From positions 1 through 23,881 of the IMG/VR virus record IMGVR_UViG_3300034520_000376: DNA of 23,881 nt; one strand, 5' to 3'. Below are positions 7,460-14,116 of this stretch, one piece after another. Numbering within the stretch: position 1 is the first letter of the stretch; every line of letters starts with the position of its first letter. This DNA comes from a virus. Under the pieces are notes generated by a model that saw nothing but the letters and a program-made list of their open reading frames with translations, was not told the DNA's origin and did no database searches. The position numbers and the translations under genes are program-made.

Positions 7460-8116
7460 ATGGATATGGATTTAGTATTTGTAAAAGATGGTAATTTTAA
7501 AAATGAACCTTATACTACAAGCAAGGTAATCGCAGATTGTGGTGGACAAGAACACAGAGCAATAAGGCAATTAATTGAAACGCACAAAAAAGAATTACAA
7601 GAGTTTGGAAGGGTTACATTTGAAATGATACCCTTAAAAACTAATAGTGGAGTCCAAAATACGAAGATTTATAAGCTTAATGAGGAGCAAGCAACATTTC
7701 TAATTACATTAATGAGAAATACACCTAAAGTTGTTCTTTTTAAGAAAAACTTGGTTAAACAATTTTATAATATGCGTCAGCAACTTCAACGCAGAGCACT
7801 TGAACGTGAAGTTGAGCTTAATTATAGAAAAGAGTTAACAGCCAAGATTCAGTCTTTGCTTGGTAATGACCAGCATAAGTATATAGCCTTTACAGAAATG
7901 CTATATAAGATTGTTTTCGGTAAAACTGTTGGGCAGCTTCGAAAATACTATGGTGTTGATAAGAAAATTACTCCCAAAGATTTTATGTCACTAGAAGATT
8001 TACAGAAACTAAAAGTTGCGGAACAGAAGGCAGTAACAATGCTAGAGCTTGGATATGATTATTATCAAGTGAAAGAAAAATTGAATAAAGTAATAAATGG
8101 AACTATTGCTGTATAG
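7460..8116 (+). CDS. Rha-family phage regulatory protein
   Basis: The protein has 218 residues, with an N-terminal ~105-residue Rha (pRha) domain: 'YTTSKVIADCGGQEHRAI', then 'FEMIPLKTN', and 'YKLNEEQATFLITLMRNTPKVVLFKKNLVKQFY'. These are the HTH-like segment and the 'F-x-L-L-x-M' core typical of the family. Rha proteins are phage regulators first known from lambdoid phages, where expression interferes with growth in some hosts. The C-terminal ~90 residues ('KYIAFTEMLYKIVFGKT..LRKYYGV') look like the C-terminal domains added to phage antirepressors such as ORF6C. ATG 7460 follows CGGGGG (7448-7453); ATG 7466 is an alternative. It sits behind its own promoter and terminator. Confidence 0.75.
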   Translation: MDMDLVFVKDGNFKNEPYTTSKVIADCGGQEHRAIRQLIETHKKELQEFGRVTFEMIPLKTNSGVQNTKIYKLNEEQATFLITLMRNTPKVVLFKKNLVKQFYNMRQQLQRRALEREVELNYRKELTAKIQSLLGNDQHKYIAFTEMLYKIVFGKTVGQLRKYYGVDKKITPKDFMSLEDLQKLKVAEQKAVTMLELGYDYYQVKEKLNKVINGTIAV

Positions 8117-8140
8117 GGATACCCAAAAGGTGTCCCTTTA
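8116..8140 (+). terminator. terminator after the Rha-type gene
   Basis: GGGATACC (8116-8123), loop CAAAA, GGTGTCCC (8129-8136), one G-T pair, followed by TTTAATATTT. The stem begins at the last base of the stop codon. Confidence 0.6.
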
Positions 8141-8164
8141 ATATTTATAAGGAGGATGCTGGCT

Positions 8165-8338
8165 ATGGATTTGATAAAAACAATTGCAGAAGAAACAATG
8201 CGTTTCTGTGTTGGGCTATATGGACTTTGTGTTTTGTTTTCGGTTTATTATGTAATATCATTTGGGATTGAAAGGCTGGTGAAGTGGATTGCAAATCGAA
8301 TTACTGCAAATAGAAAAGCTGATTCCGTATGCAAATAA
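8165..8338 (+). CDS. small single-span membrane protein
   Basis: The protein has 57 residues. ATG 8165 is chosen because GGAGG (8151-8155) is 9 bases upstream; the in-frame ATG at 8156 directly abuts the SD. Residues ~14-37 are a continuous hydrophobic stretch (FCVGLYGLCVLFSVYYVISF), predicted to span the membrane, followed by a basic cytoplasmic tail (KWIANRITANRK), which fits an N-out/C-in topology. The last 50 bases overlap the methyltransferase gene in another frame, which suggests translational coupling. Holins are usually longer with two or more spans, so I do not call it a holin. Confidence 0.5.
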   Translation: MDLIKTIAEETMRFCVGLYGLCVLFSVYYVISFGIERLVKWIANRITANRKADSVCK

Positions 8339-9545
8339 TGCGAGAAACAATGAAAAAGCAGTAGATAAAGTTGCTGCAAGCATTAAAGAATTCGGTTTTA
8401 GGAATCCAATTATTATTGATAAGAATAATGAAATTATTGCAGGACATACCCGCCTGTTGGCTGCAAAAAAACTCGGATTGAAGGAAGTGCCTACGATCAG
8501 GGCTGATGATTTAACAGCCGAACAGGTAAAAGCATTTAGGATTGCTGACAATAAAACTGCTGAATACAGTGAGTGGAATTTTGAGCTATTGGCTCAGGAA
8601 CTGGAAGAACTAAAGCTTGCTGACTACGATTTATCCTTAACTGCATTTGATTTGAGCGAATGTGAAAAGTTGCTTGATTTATTGAAGGAAGTAAACAACA
8701 AAAATAAAGATGATGATTTTGATATTCAACTGCCGGAAGAGCCGGTAACAAAAAGGGGAGATATTTGGCTGTTGGGTAAACATAGGCTAATGTGTGGCGA
8801 CGCTTGCAGTGAAAGCGATGTTGCGGCTTTAATGCGGGAAGATTTCGCAGATATGGTATTCACTGACCCGCCATGGAATGTTAATTACGGCGCAACAGAG
8901 CATCCAAGCTGGAAACAAAGGACGATTCTCAATGATTCAATGACTACTGAAGAATTTAAAAAATTTTTGGATTCTGCCTTTAAGGTAATGAATAAGTTTT
9001 CTAAGCCTGGATGCATGACCTATGTTGTTATGTCTGCTCAGGAGTGGGGAAACTTGATGCTTTCTTTGAAAGAGAATGGATACCACTGGTCATCAACAAT
9101 AATCTGGAATAAGGATAGGCTGGTACTTTCAAGAAAGGATTATCATACCAAGTATGAGCCAATATGGTATGGCTGGAGTGATGGCTCTGCAAGGCTTCAT
9201 CCATTGACTGACAGACAGCAATGTGATGTTTGGGATATTCCCAGACCATCTGTATCTGAACTGCATCCGACAACAAAACCTGTGGAGCTTGTTGTTAGAG
9301 CAATCAAGAATAGCAGCAACATGAAAGATATAGTGCTTGATTTATTCGGTGGTTCGGGCACTACACTAATAGCTTGTGAAGAAACGGATAGAAGGTGCAG
9401 AATGATGGAATTGGATGAAAAATATGCAGATGTAATTGTAAAGCGATACATTGATAAAGTCGGCAGCGATGCTGATGTTTTTGTTTTGAGGGATGGAGAA
9501 AAGATTAGGTATGCGGACATAAAGCGTGAGCAGGTTGTAGTCTAA
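8289..9545 (+). CDS. ParB-like domain / DNA methyltransferase fusion
   Basis: The 418-aa protein joins an N-terminal ParB/Srx-like nuclease-fold domain (residues ~1-95; 'LIPYANNARNNEKAVDKVA', 'IIAGHTR') to an amino-methyltransferase. In the second part DPPW (193-196, motif IV) precedes FGGSGTT (353-359, SAM-binding motif I), the beta-class order of N6-adenine or N4-cytosine enzymes. This fusion is common in phages and mobile elements, usually without a partner restriction enzyme, and probably protects the element's DNA. TTG 8289 fits because the family starts with a short strand before 'L-PY--N-R'; GGTGAAG lies just upstream. It overlaps the membrane-peptide gene by 50 bases. The Mrr-type endonuclease in the window lies 6 kb away and is not an obvious partner. 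Confidence 0.9.
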   Translation: MQIELLQIEKLIPYANNARNNEKAVDKVAASIKEFGFRNPIIIDKNNEIIAGHTRLLAAKKLGLKEVPTIRADDLTAEQVKAFRIADNKTAEYSEWNFELLAQELEELKLADYDLSLTAFDLSECEKLLDLLKEVNNKNKDDDFDIQLPEEPVTKRGDIWLLGKHRLMCGDACSESDVAALMREDFADMVFTDPPWNVNYGATEHPSWKQRTILNDSMTTEEFKKFLDSAFKVMNKFSKPGCMTYVVMSAQEWGNLMLSLKENGYHWSSTIIWNKDRLVLSRKDYHTKYEPIWYGWSDGSARLHPLTDRQQCDVWDIPRPSVSELHPTTKPVELVVRAIKNSSNMKDIVLDLFGGSGTTLIACEETDRRCRMMELDEKYADVIVKRYIDKVGSDADVFVLRDGEKIRYADIKREQVVV

Positions 9546-9620
9546 TATTGTCAGCAAATATCGTCTCTCATTCTATTTGTCCGAATATTTTTAAGGATAA
9601 TTGACAGTTTAAAAAGCCTG

Positions 9621-9697
9621 AAACCCTTCATTTTACTTGATTTAATGTGATTTCAGAGTGATTAATGTAGTACACAAAATCATGAAATGGAGGGTTT
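9621..9697 (+). promoter_or_regulatory. long-range stem that covers the ribosome binding site of the next gene
   Basis: AAACCCTTCATTT (9621-9633) can pair with AAATGGAGGGTTT (9685-9697) through 13 pairs with one G-T, extendable by a few wobble pairs. The 3' arm contains the GGAGGG SD (9689-9694) for the gene starting at 9704. If the stem forms, translation would be blocked, so this may be a switch or a leader opened by a factor. Confidence 0.5.
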
Positions 9698-9703
9698 TAT
9701 ATT

Positions 9704-10468
9704 ATGGAAAGAAAAGAAATCGTTAAGGTATTGGGAGAACATTTTGGAGTTGAGCCAAAGTACATGGGAGTGCCGAGTTTCGCTTATCAGATTGAAACAG
9801 CGGAAGAAACTTACACAATTGACCGAGCAGGGAAGATTACAACTTCGGCAGGGATAGAAGTGGAGCTTGATAGTATATTAAATGAAGAGATTGAAAAGAA
9901 AACAAGCGAACCTGCAGCAACAGAGACAGGAACCTTTGAAGTTGCAGTTCCGATGGAATGCCATACAGGCATTTCCTTGAGAAATCTGGTCAATATGATT
10001 TACAGCAAACAGGGCCTTATCAAGAAATCATTAGGGCTTACAGCAAATATTATTGAGGATGATTTTTGCATAGGTATCAATGAAGCCAAAACGGAAACAT
10101 TAGAGGATATCAAAACAGCCATAGAGGGTATTGGAGAAAAACGCTGCCCAGGGATTGCCTTTGATTTTAATAACAACACCATTACCTTCAAGTTTTTAGA
10201 AGGGGAAGCAAGTCCTGAAAAGGTAAAAGCCTATACCCAGCTTGTAGCATTATTGAACCAAAATGCCAAAACTTTAAAGCATGTTTCCGCTAAAGCCAAG
10301 GATACCGATAACGACAAGTTTACCTTCAGGGTTTTCCTTATTAGACTTGGTATGGTTGGGGATGAGTACAAGGATACAAGGAAAATATTGCTTGAAAACC
10401 TGGAAGGGAACTCTGCCTTCAGAAGCGGCAAAAAGCCTGATAAAAAAGTAGATATTGCAACAAAATAA
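9704..10468 (+). CDS. conserved phage/ICE protein of unknown function
   Basis: This 254-aa protein starts at ATG 9704 after GGAGGG (9689-9694). The N-terminal ~55 residues ('LGEHFGVEPKYMGVPSFAYQIE', then 'YTIDRAGKI') form a distinct alpha/beta segment. A Glu/Thr-rich linker follows at ~60-78, then a second domain beginning 'HTGISLRNLVNMIYSKQGLI'. I recall similar proteins in Bacillota mobile elements under the uninformative name 'virulence-related protein', but I cannot assign a reaction. There is no signal peptide or membrane span. It heads the small-gene block leading to the terminase and has the unusual SD-hiding leader. The reading frame is certain; the role is unknown. Confidence 0.6.
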   Translation: MERKEIVKVLGEHFGVEPKYMGVPSFAYQIETAEETYTIDRAGKITTSAGIEVELDSILNEEIEKKTSEPAATETGTFEVAVPMECHTGISLRNLVNMIYSKQGLIKKSLGLTANIIEDDFCIGINEAKTETLEDIKTAIEGIGEKRCPGIAFDFNNNTITFKFLEGEASPEKVKAYTQLVALLNQNAKTLKHVSAKAKDTDNDKFTFRVFLIRLGMVGDEYKDTRKILLENLEGNSAFRSGKKPDKKVDIATK

Positions 10469-10482
10469 CGGACTATCGATAT

Positions 10483-10518
10483 AATATCGCTTCACGTAGG
10501 CTTGTGAGGCGATATTTT
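10483..10518 (+). terminator. Rho-independent terminator
   Basis: A 13-bp stem AATATCGCTTCAC (10483-10495) / GTGAGGCGATATT (10504-10516) with one G-T pair and an 8-base loop, ending in TTTT. It lies 15 bases after the 254-aa gene. Confidence 0.75.
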
Positions 10519-10626
10519 CATATTGGCGGTATAGCTGCTGGGTTTGCAGTTAATAGCCGGCTTATAGGCGAAGGTATAAATGGGTGAAATGGATATATAT
10601 TTCAACTTTACTTTCAGGCTGGTTTT

Positions 10627-10672
10627 GAGGTAATGTACTACCTGACCAAATAAGGAAAGGGGATTTTGAAAT
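10627..10672 (+). promoter_or_regulatory. shared leader, copy A
   Basis: GAGGTAATGTACTACC (10627-10642), containing an AGGTA/TACCT mini-hairpin, then ACCAAATAAGGAAAGGGG (10645-10662), then ATG 10673. It is similar to the leaders at 10954 and 12166 and more loosely to 9656. The purine run is the ribosome binding site. Confidence 0.45.
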
Positions 10673-10876
10673 ATGAGGAGAACTGAAAACTTAATACGAG
10701 AAACCTTGAAAGGCTTGCTGGCAACTGCAAATGAGAAAATATGTGTGCTTGGCTTAGTGGATGCCCAAGAGGATTTAAGGCAGATAAGGGATATGTACGT
10801 TGAACTGGTTCGGTTCTGGGCTTTGGATGAGCATTTGATTGAGGAGTTTGATGAGCAGTTCGGGTTATTGAAATAA
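10673..10876 (+). CDS. small acidic helical protein, unknown
   Basis: The protein has 67 residues and starts at ATG 10673, with AAGGAAAGGGG as SD. The sequence is helical and amphipathic ('LIRETLKGLLATANEK', then 'LRQIRDMYVELVRFWALDEHLIEEFDEQFGLL') and acidic in its second half. It has no motif I recognise. It belongs to the block of small genes with a shared leader upstream of the terminase, so a regulatory or accessory role is possible, but there is no direct evidence. Confidence 0.6.
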   Translation: MRRTENLIRETLKGLLATANEKICVLGLVDAQEDLRQIRDMYVELVRFWALDEHLIEEFDEQFGLLK

Positions 10877-10953
10877 CATTTGCCGGGATAAGGGGCTTCG
10901 GTTGAGGCTTCTTTTCTTATTGAATAAACACCAGTTGCAATTGCATTGACGGA

Positions 10954-11007
10954 GAGTTAACATGGATACTCATAGTGATAACCAAATTAAGGAAAGAGGT
11001 TGTTTAT
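10954..11007 (+). promoter_or_regulatory. shared leader, copy B
   Basis: GAGTTAACATGGATAC (10954-10969), then ACCAAATTAAGGAAAGAGG (10981-10999). AACC (10980-10983) can pair with GGTT (10998-11001), placing the SD in the loop. ATG 11008 follows. Confidence 0.45.
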
Positions 11008-11298
11008 ATGAGTGGAATCATTAAATATTTCAGAGAATTTATAGAAGGAAGGTCAGAAGAGATGTGTGTTGATCTTGGTAAAAACAATAAGGAATATAAG
11101 GAGCTGTGCATTAAATCATCTGACCTTCAAAGGAAAATTATTGATGCGCTCGGAGATGAACGGAGTTCAATGTTTTTTGAATATGAGGATGCTGTAAATG
11201 CACAGGCTGGAATTATCAAAGAGGAGCTTTATAAAGCAGGATTTATTGATGGCATCAAAGCAGCAAGGTTAATTGATAAAATTATAAAGATTCAGTAA
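11008..11298 (+). CDS. small protein, possibly DUF6809-like
   Basis: The protein has 96 residues. ATG 11008 is preferred over the in-frame GTG at 10975 because GGAAAGAGG (10991-10999) is 8 bases upstream and the 10975 start would put the leader inside the gene. The pattern 'EYKELCIKSSDLQRKIIDAL.....FFEYEDAVNAQAGI....Y.AGFIDGIKAARLI' resembles DUF6809, a small helical family common in clostridial prophages: a hairpin of helices ending in 'F-x-x-G-x-R/K-x-A'. That family has no known function. It may act with the terminase small subunit that follows, but this is inference. Confidence 0.5.
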   Translation: MSGIIKYFREFIEGRSEEMCVDLGKNNKEYKELCIKSSDLQRKIIDALGDERSSMFFEYEDAVNAQAGIIKEELYKAGFIDGIKAARLIDKIIKIQ

Positions 11299-11344
11299 TT
11301 AAACAAATAACAAGGCTTTGTTTTTTTGAGGAGGTGAAGTGAAT

Positions 11345-12046
11345 ATGGCAAATAGTGTACTTACAAAATATTACACGCATGTTGAACCGAGACTTGATGA
11401 GATAGAAAAGTGGGTTGATGAAGGATGCACCAAAGCTGAAATTGCAAGGCTGCTTGATATCAGCCTATGGGCTTTGGATGATTATACAAAAAAGCATCCA
11501 CAATTAGCGAAAATATTAAAAAAGGATGATAAGTGGAATACGGTAATTCTGCCGAAATTGTCTGACATAAAGGATTGGCTGGTTAATGGGGCGACAGTTA
11601 GAGAGATTTGCAGTAAACTTGCGATTTCTCCTGATACTTGGTATCGTTATTGCAGAGAGCATGAAATCCTCATGGAACTTGTAAACATGGGCAGGAGCGT
11701 GTTATGTAATCAAGTGGAAAAATCATTATTGAAGCTCTGCACCGGCTACGACTATGAGGAACTCAAGACCATTGTGGAAGAAGATAAAAATGGCAAGAAG
11801 CGCACCAAGATTGAAAAGATAAAGCGACATCAGCCGCCTTCGGCTCAGGCAATAGCGTTTTTCCTTCGTAACCGTATGCCAGAGGAATGGAGCGATAAGA
11901 AGGAACTCATATTGGATACAAGCCAGAATGAGGAAGCAAGGAAGAAATTGTTCCTGCAAATGATAAACGGTGAGCTTGAAACAGAAGATGATATTATTGA
12001 CAGCGAAGATGAGCAGCAAAGAACTGATGAAGAATATATGCAATAA
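11345..12046 (+). CDS. terS: phage terminase small subunit (TerS-like, HTH protein)
   Basis: The 233-aa protein probably recognises the packaging site and delivers DNA to the large terminase. Two helix-turn-helix segments are visible: 'WVDEGCTKAEIARLLDISLWALDDY' (residues ~24-48) and 'WLVNGATVREICSKLAISPDTWYRY' (~76-100). 'PSAQAIAFFLRNRMPEEWSDKK' (~165-186) is a signature of this terminase-small/transposase-like family. The C-terminus is acidic (EDDIIDSEDEQQRTDEE). ATG 11345 sits about 8 bases after GAGGAGGTG (11328-11336); GTG 11339 is an alternative. Unusually, an integrase and a MazF-like gene separate it from terL. Confidence 0.75.
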   Translation: MANSVLTKYYTHVEPRLDEIEKWVDEGCTKAEIARLLDISLWALDDYTKKHPQLAKILKKDDKWNTVILPKLSDIKDWLVNGATVREICSKLAISPDTWYRYCREHEILMELVNMGRSVLCNQVEKSLLKLCTGYDYEELKTIVEEDKNGKKRTKIEKIKRHQPPSAQAIAFFLRNRMPEEWSDKKELILDTSQNEEARKKLFLQMINGELETEDDIIDSEDEQQRTDEEYMQ

Positions 12047-12165
12047 TCTTATGTCGTCAGTTTTTACCGGGATAAATGCCGATTTTATATATAAAAATGC
12101 CTGAAACAAGCCTGATTTCAATGCATAATTAGGATTATGTCTTGAGTTGACTTCAAGGCATTACA

Positions 12166-12207
12166 GAGGTAATATGGACACACCAAATAAAGGGAGGGTG
12201 TGCCTAT
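12166..12207 (+). promoter_or_regulatory. shared leader, copy C
   Basis: GAGGTAATATGGACACACC (12166-12184), overlapping ACCAAATAAAGGGAGGG (12182-12198). CACACC (12179-12184) pairs with GGTGTG (12197-12202), enclosing the AAGGGAG SD in a 12-base loop. ATG 12208 follows. Confidence 0.5.
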
Positions 12208-13056
12208 ATGCTTGATTTAAGCGGTTTTGAAACATATTTGAGAAGTAGAGAATGCAGCCGGAATACTATTAGCTGCTATATTCGGGACAGCAAGGCTTTT
12301 ATTGATTGGTATACCAGCAGGACAGAGTGTGGTTTTGATAAGCTGATTGAACTTGATGCCATTGAATATAAGAAGCATTTGCTCAATACAAGTGAATCGG
12401 TGGTTACAGTCAACAGAAAGATTTCCAGTATCAATATCCTTTTCAAGTGGCTTTATGAAAGCGGAACAACTCCTGATGAAATCAAAATAAAACCAGTAAA
12501 GAATCGGAATGCCCGCCAATACAAAGGATTGGAGGAAAGGGATTTGAGGAAGCTCCGAGCCGAGATACACAGAAACAGGAATAAAATGCATATATGCATC
12601 ATTGAAATCCTGCTTGGAACAGGGCTTCGGGTGAGTGAACTCTGCAACATAAGGCTTCGGGATATAGAAATATCCGAACGTAAAGGCTCTTTGAGGGTTA
12701 TAGGCAAAGGAAATGTAAACAGGACAATACCATTGAACAAGGATGTCCGAAAAGCAATTAAGGATTATCTTGCAGTAAGACCTAAAGATGACAGTGACTA
12801 CCTATTAATAGGACAGCGTGGAGCTTTGAAACGGAACGCAATCAACCTTATTCTTGAGAAATATGGCAAGAGAGTGGATGTTGAAGTTACTCCGCATCAG
12901 TTGAGACACACGCTTGGATATAAGCTGGTCAAAGAAGGTACAGCTATTACGACGATTCAGCAGATACTTGGTCACGAGAATATAACGACTACTAACCTTT
13001 ATACTGTTACTACCGAGCAGGACAAAGCAGATGCCTTGGAAGCATTGGAATGGTAA
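12208..13056 (+). CDS. tyrosine recombinase (Xer/phage integrase family)
   Basis: The 282-aa enzyme cuts and rejoins DNA through a phosphotyrosine. The N-terminal SAM-like core-binding domain spans ~1-90 ('FETYLRSRECSRNTISCY'). The catalytic domain shows R141 in GTGLRVSEL, H230-Q-L-R233-H, H256 in LGHEN, and nucleophile Y265 in 'TNLYTV'. All key residues are present. The length is typical of XerC/D-like recombinases and shorter than lambda-type integrases, which carry an arm-binding domain. It sits between terS and terL rather than at an element end, so it may resolve multimers or invert/excise DNA rather than integrate the element. The large serine recombinase is the better integrase candidate. 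Start ATG 12208 follows AAAGGGAGGG. Confidence 0.9.
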   Translation: MLDLSGFETYLRSRECSRNTISCYIRDSKAFIDWYTSRTECGFDKLIELDAIEYKKHLLNTSESVVTVNRKISSINILFKWLYESGTTPDEIKIKPVKNRNARQYKGLEERDLRKLRAEIHRNRNKMHICIIEILLGTGLRVSELCNIRLRDIEISERKGSLRVIGKGNVNRTIPLNKDVRKAIKDYLAVRPKDDSDYLLIGQRGALKRNAINLILEKYGKRVDVEVTPHQLRHTLGYKLVKEGTAITTIQQILGHENITTTNLYTVTTEQDKADALEALEW

Positions 13057-13100
13057 GCAAGCCCTTCTATTCATGCGCCTTTCCAAAGGGAGGGGTGCTT
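13055..13100 (+). terminator. imperfect hairpin after the tyrosine recombinase
   Basis: AAGCA (13055-13059) with TGCTT (13096-13100), and CCC (13062-13064) with GGG (13093-13095). A competing inner stem CCTTT-CC-AAAGG lies at 13078-13089. No T-tract, only TTCTATTTG. It may be a weak terminator. Confidence 0.3.
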
Positions 13101-13229
13101 CTATTTGCAAAAATTGCCCTGACAGCAAATGACGTGAAAATTTTTTTGGTGAAATTTGCTGAAAAATATATACACTTATACTATGAAATGCTAAACTAAA
13201 ATTGTGCGTCATTGAACGGGGGTGTAAAG

Positions 13230-13943
13230 ATGAAGGTGGATTTTACAAGGCTACAAAAAATAATAGCTGATGATGATTCCAAAAATAAGATTGCAAATAG
13301 TACAAGCGTGTGTCTTGATGAATATATGAATTACATAACAAATTATCTGTTGAAGTGTAAAGAATTAAATGAAGAAGAATTGGCTATGTTAGTAATAAGT
13401 GAACAGAACTGGCTGATCAGAAGAGATTTTTTTGCTTCAAAGGCACCAGTTGATATTGGAGATATTTTCTATGCCGATTTAGGAAAAAATTATAAACCAG
13501 AATGTTCATATGGTCATCCAGTATTGGTAATGGAGATAATAGGGAATATGATATTCGTTGTTCCTGTATCATCTTCTCCAGATAAAATAAAAGAGGCATA
13601 CCATCCTATAGATAATAAGGATGGAAATACAAATTTGAGAAAGGTTACTGACAGAGAAGGTTTTAAGAGTGACTGCACATTGCTGTTAAGTAATGCTAGG
13701 ACTATAAGCGGGGGAAGATTGTTAGAGAAAAAGGGAAATATATTTAATTCTGATAAGGGTAAGGAACTATTTGAAGAAATTAAGAATACAATGTTATTAG
13801 GATACTTCCCGAAACAGAAGATATCAATGGATAAGTTAAATGCTGAAAATGAGAAATTAACAAAGGAAAATGAAGGACTTAAAGATGAAATTGAATCTTT
13901 AAAGAAACAGATTTTAGAACTACAATCCAAAGAAAAAAATTAA
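13230..13943 (+). CDS. PemK/MazF-like protein with C-terminal coiled coil
   Basis: The 237-aa protein starts at ATG 13230 after CGGGGGTG; the in-frame TTG at 13212 has no SD. The middle (~78-175) is a MazF/PemK-like beta-barrel: 'VDIGDIFYADLG', 'YGHPVLVMEIIGNMIFVVPVSSS', and 'SDCTLLLSNARTISGGRLL'. MazF proteins usually cut single-stranded RNA at short motifs. A ~70-residue helical N-terminal region and a heptad coiled coil at ~204-235 ('LNAENEKLTKENEGLKDEI') are additions to the ~110-residue toxin core. No antitoxin-like gene is adjacent, so it may be a stand-alone RNase, a modified toxin inhibited by its own extensions, or a non-toxic regulator. The DNA looks more AT-rich than the neighbours, suggesting late acquisition. 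Confidence 0.65.
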   Translation: MKVDFTRLQKIIADDDSKNKIANSTSVCLDEYMNYITNYLLKCKELNEEELAMLVISEQNWLIRRDFFASKAPVDIGDIFYADLGKNYKPECSYGHPVLVMEIIGNMIFVVPVSSSPDKIKEAYHPIDNKDGNTNLRKVTDREGFKSDCTLLLSNARTISGGRLLEKKGNIFNSDKGKELFEEIKNTMLLGYFPKQKISMDKLNAENEKLTKENEGLKDEIESLKKQILELQSKEKN

Positions 13944-13953
13944 TTCGAGTTAA

Positions 13954-13982
13954 TTGACAAAATCAATTTAAACTGTTAGAAT
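13954..13982 (+). promoter_or_regulatory. strong sigma-A type promoter of the packaging/head operon
   Basis: Perfect -35 TTGACA (13954-13959), optimal 17-base spacer, -10 TAGAAT (13977-13982, one mismatch). Transcription would start near 13989, cross the repeat leader and terminator hairpin, then enter terL. This is the best-matched promoter in the window. Confidence 0.7.
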
Positions 13983-14002
13983 AAATTTGGAGATATTATG
14001 TA

Positions 14003-14056
14003 TAATAATATTGAGCGTAAGGCGTCTTAAGCTAATAATGATTGAGCCGTAAGGGC
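14003..14056 (+). repeat. tandem leader repeat with GTAA-loop motifs
   Basis: Two related units: ATAATATTGAGCGTAAGGCG near 14003-14023 and ATAATGATTGAGCCGTAAGGGC near 14035-14056. In each, GC-rich arms flank GTAA, which fits the GNRA tetraloop pattern (for example GCC-GTAA-GGGC). They lie in the RNA leader between the promoter and the terminator. Confidence 0.4.
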
Positions 14057-14062
14057 AAAGTG

Positions 14063-14091
14063 GAGCATCTCATTAAACGAGGTGCTCTTTT
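14063..14091 (+). terminator. terminator/attenuator hairpin before terL
   Basis: GAGCATCTC (14063-14071), loop ATTAAAC, GAGGTGCTC (14079-14087): a 9-bp stem with one G-T pair followed by TTTT. It lies between the strong promoter and the terL start codon, so it is likely an attenuator of the late operon. Confidence 0.65.
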
Positions 14092-14116
14092 AATTTATAA
14101 AAATAGAGGTGATTCG

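Noticed and set aside
8156-8164. ATG 8156 as start of the membrane peptide
   Set aside because: It directly abuts the GGAGG site with no spacer; ATG 8165 has 9-base spacing.
9601-9629. TTGACA at 9601-9606 as a promoter for the 254-aa gene
   Set aside because: No acceptable -10 box is found 16-18 bases downstream.
14042-14116. Upstream TTG start extending TerL by 25 residues
   Set aside because: The extension would translate through the terminator hairpin and has no SD; ATG 14117 has one and gives a typical N-terminus.
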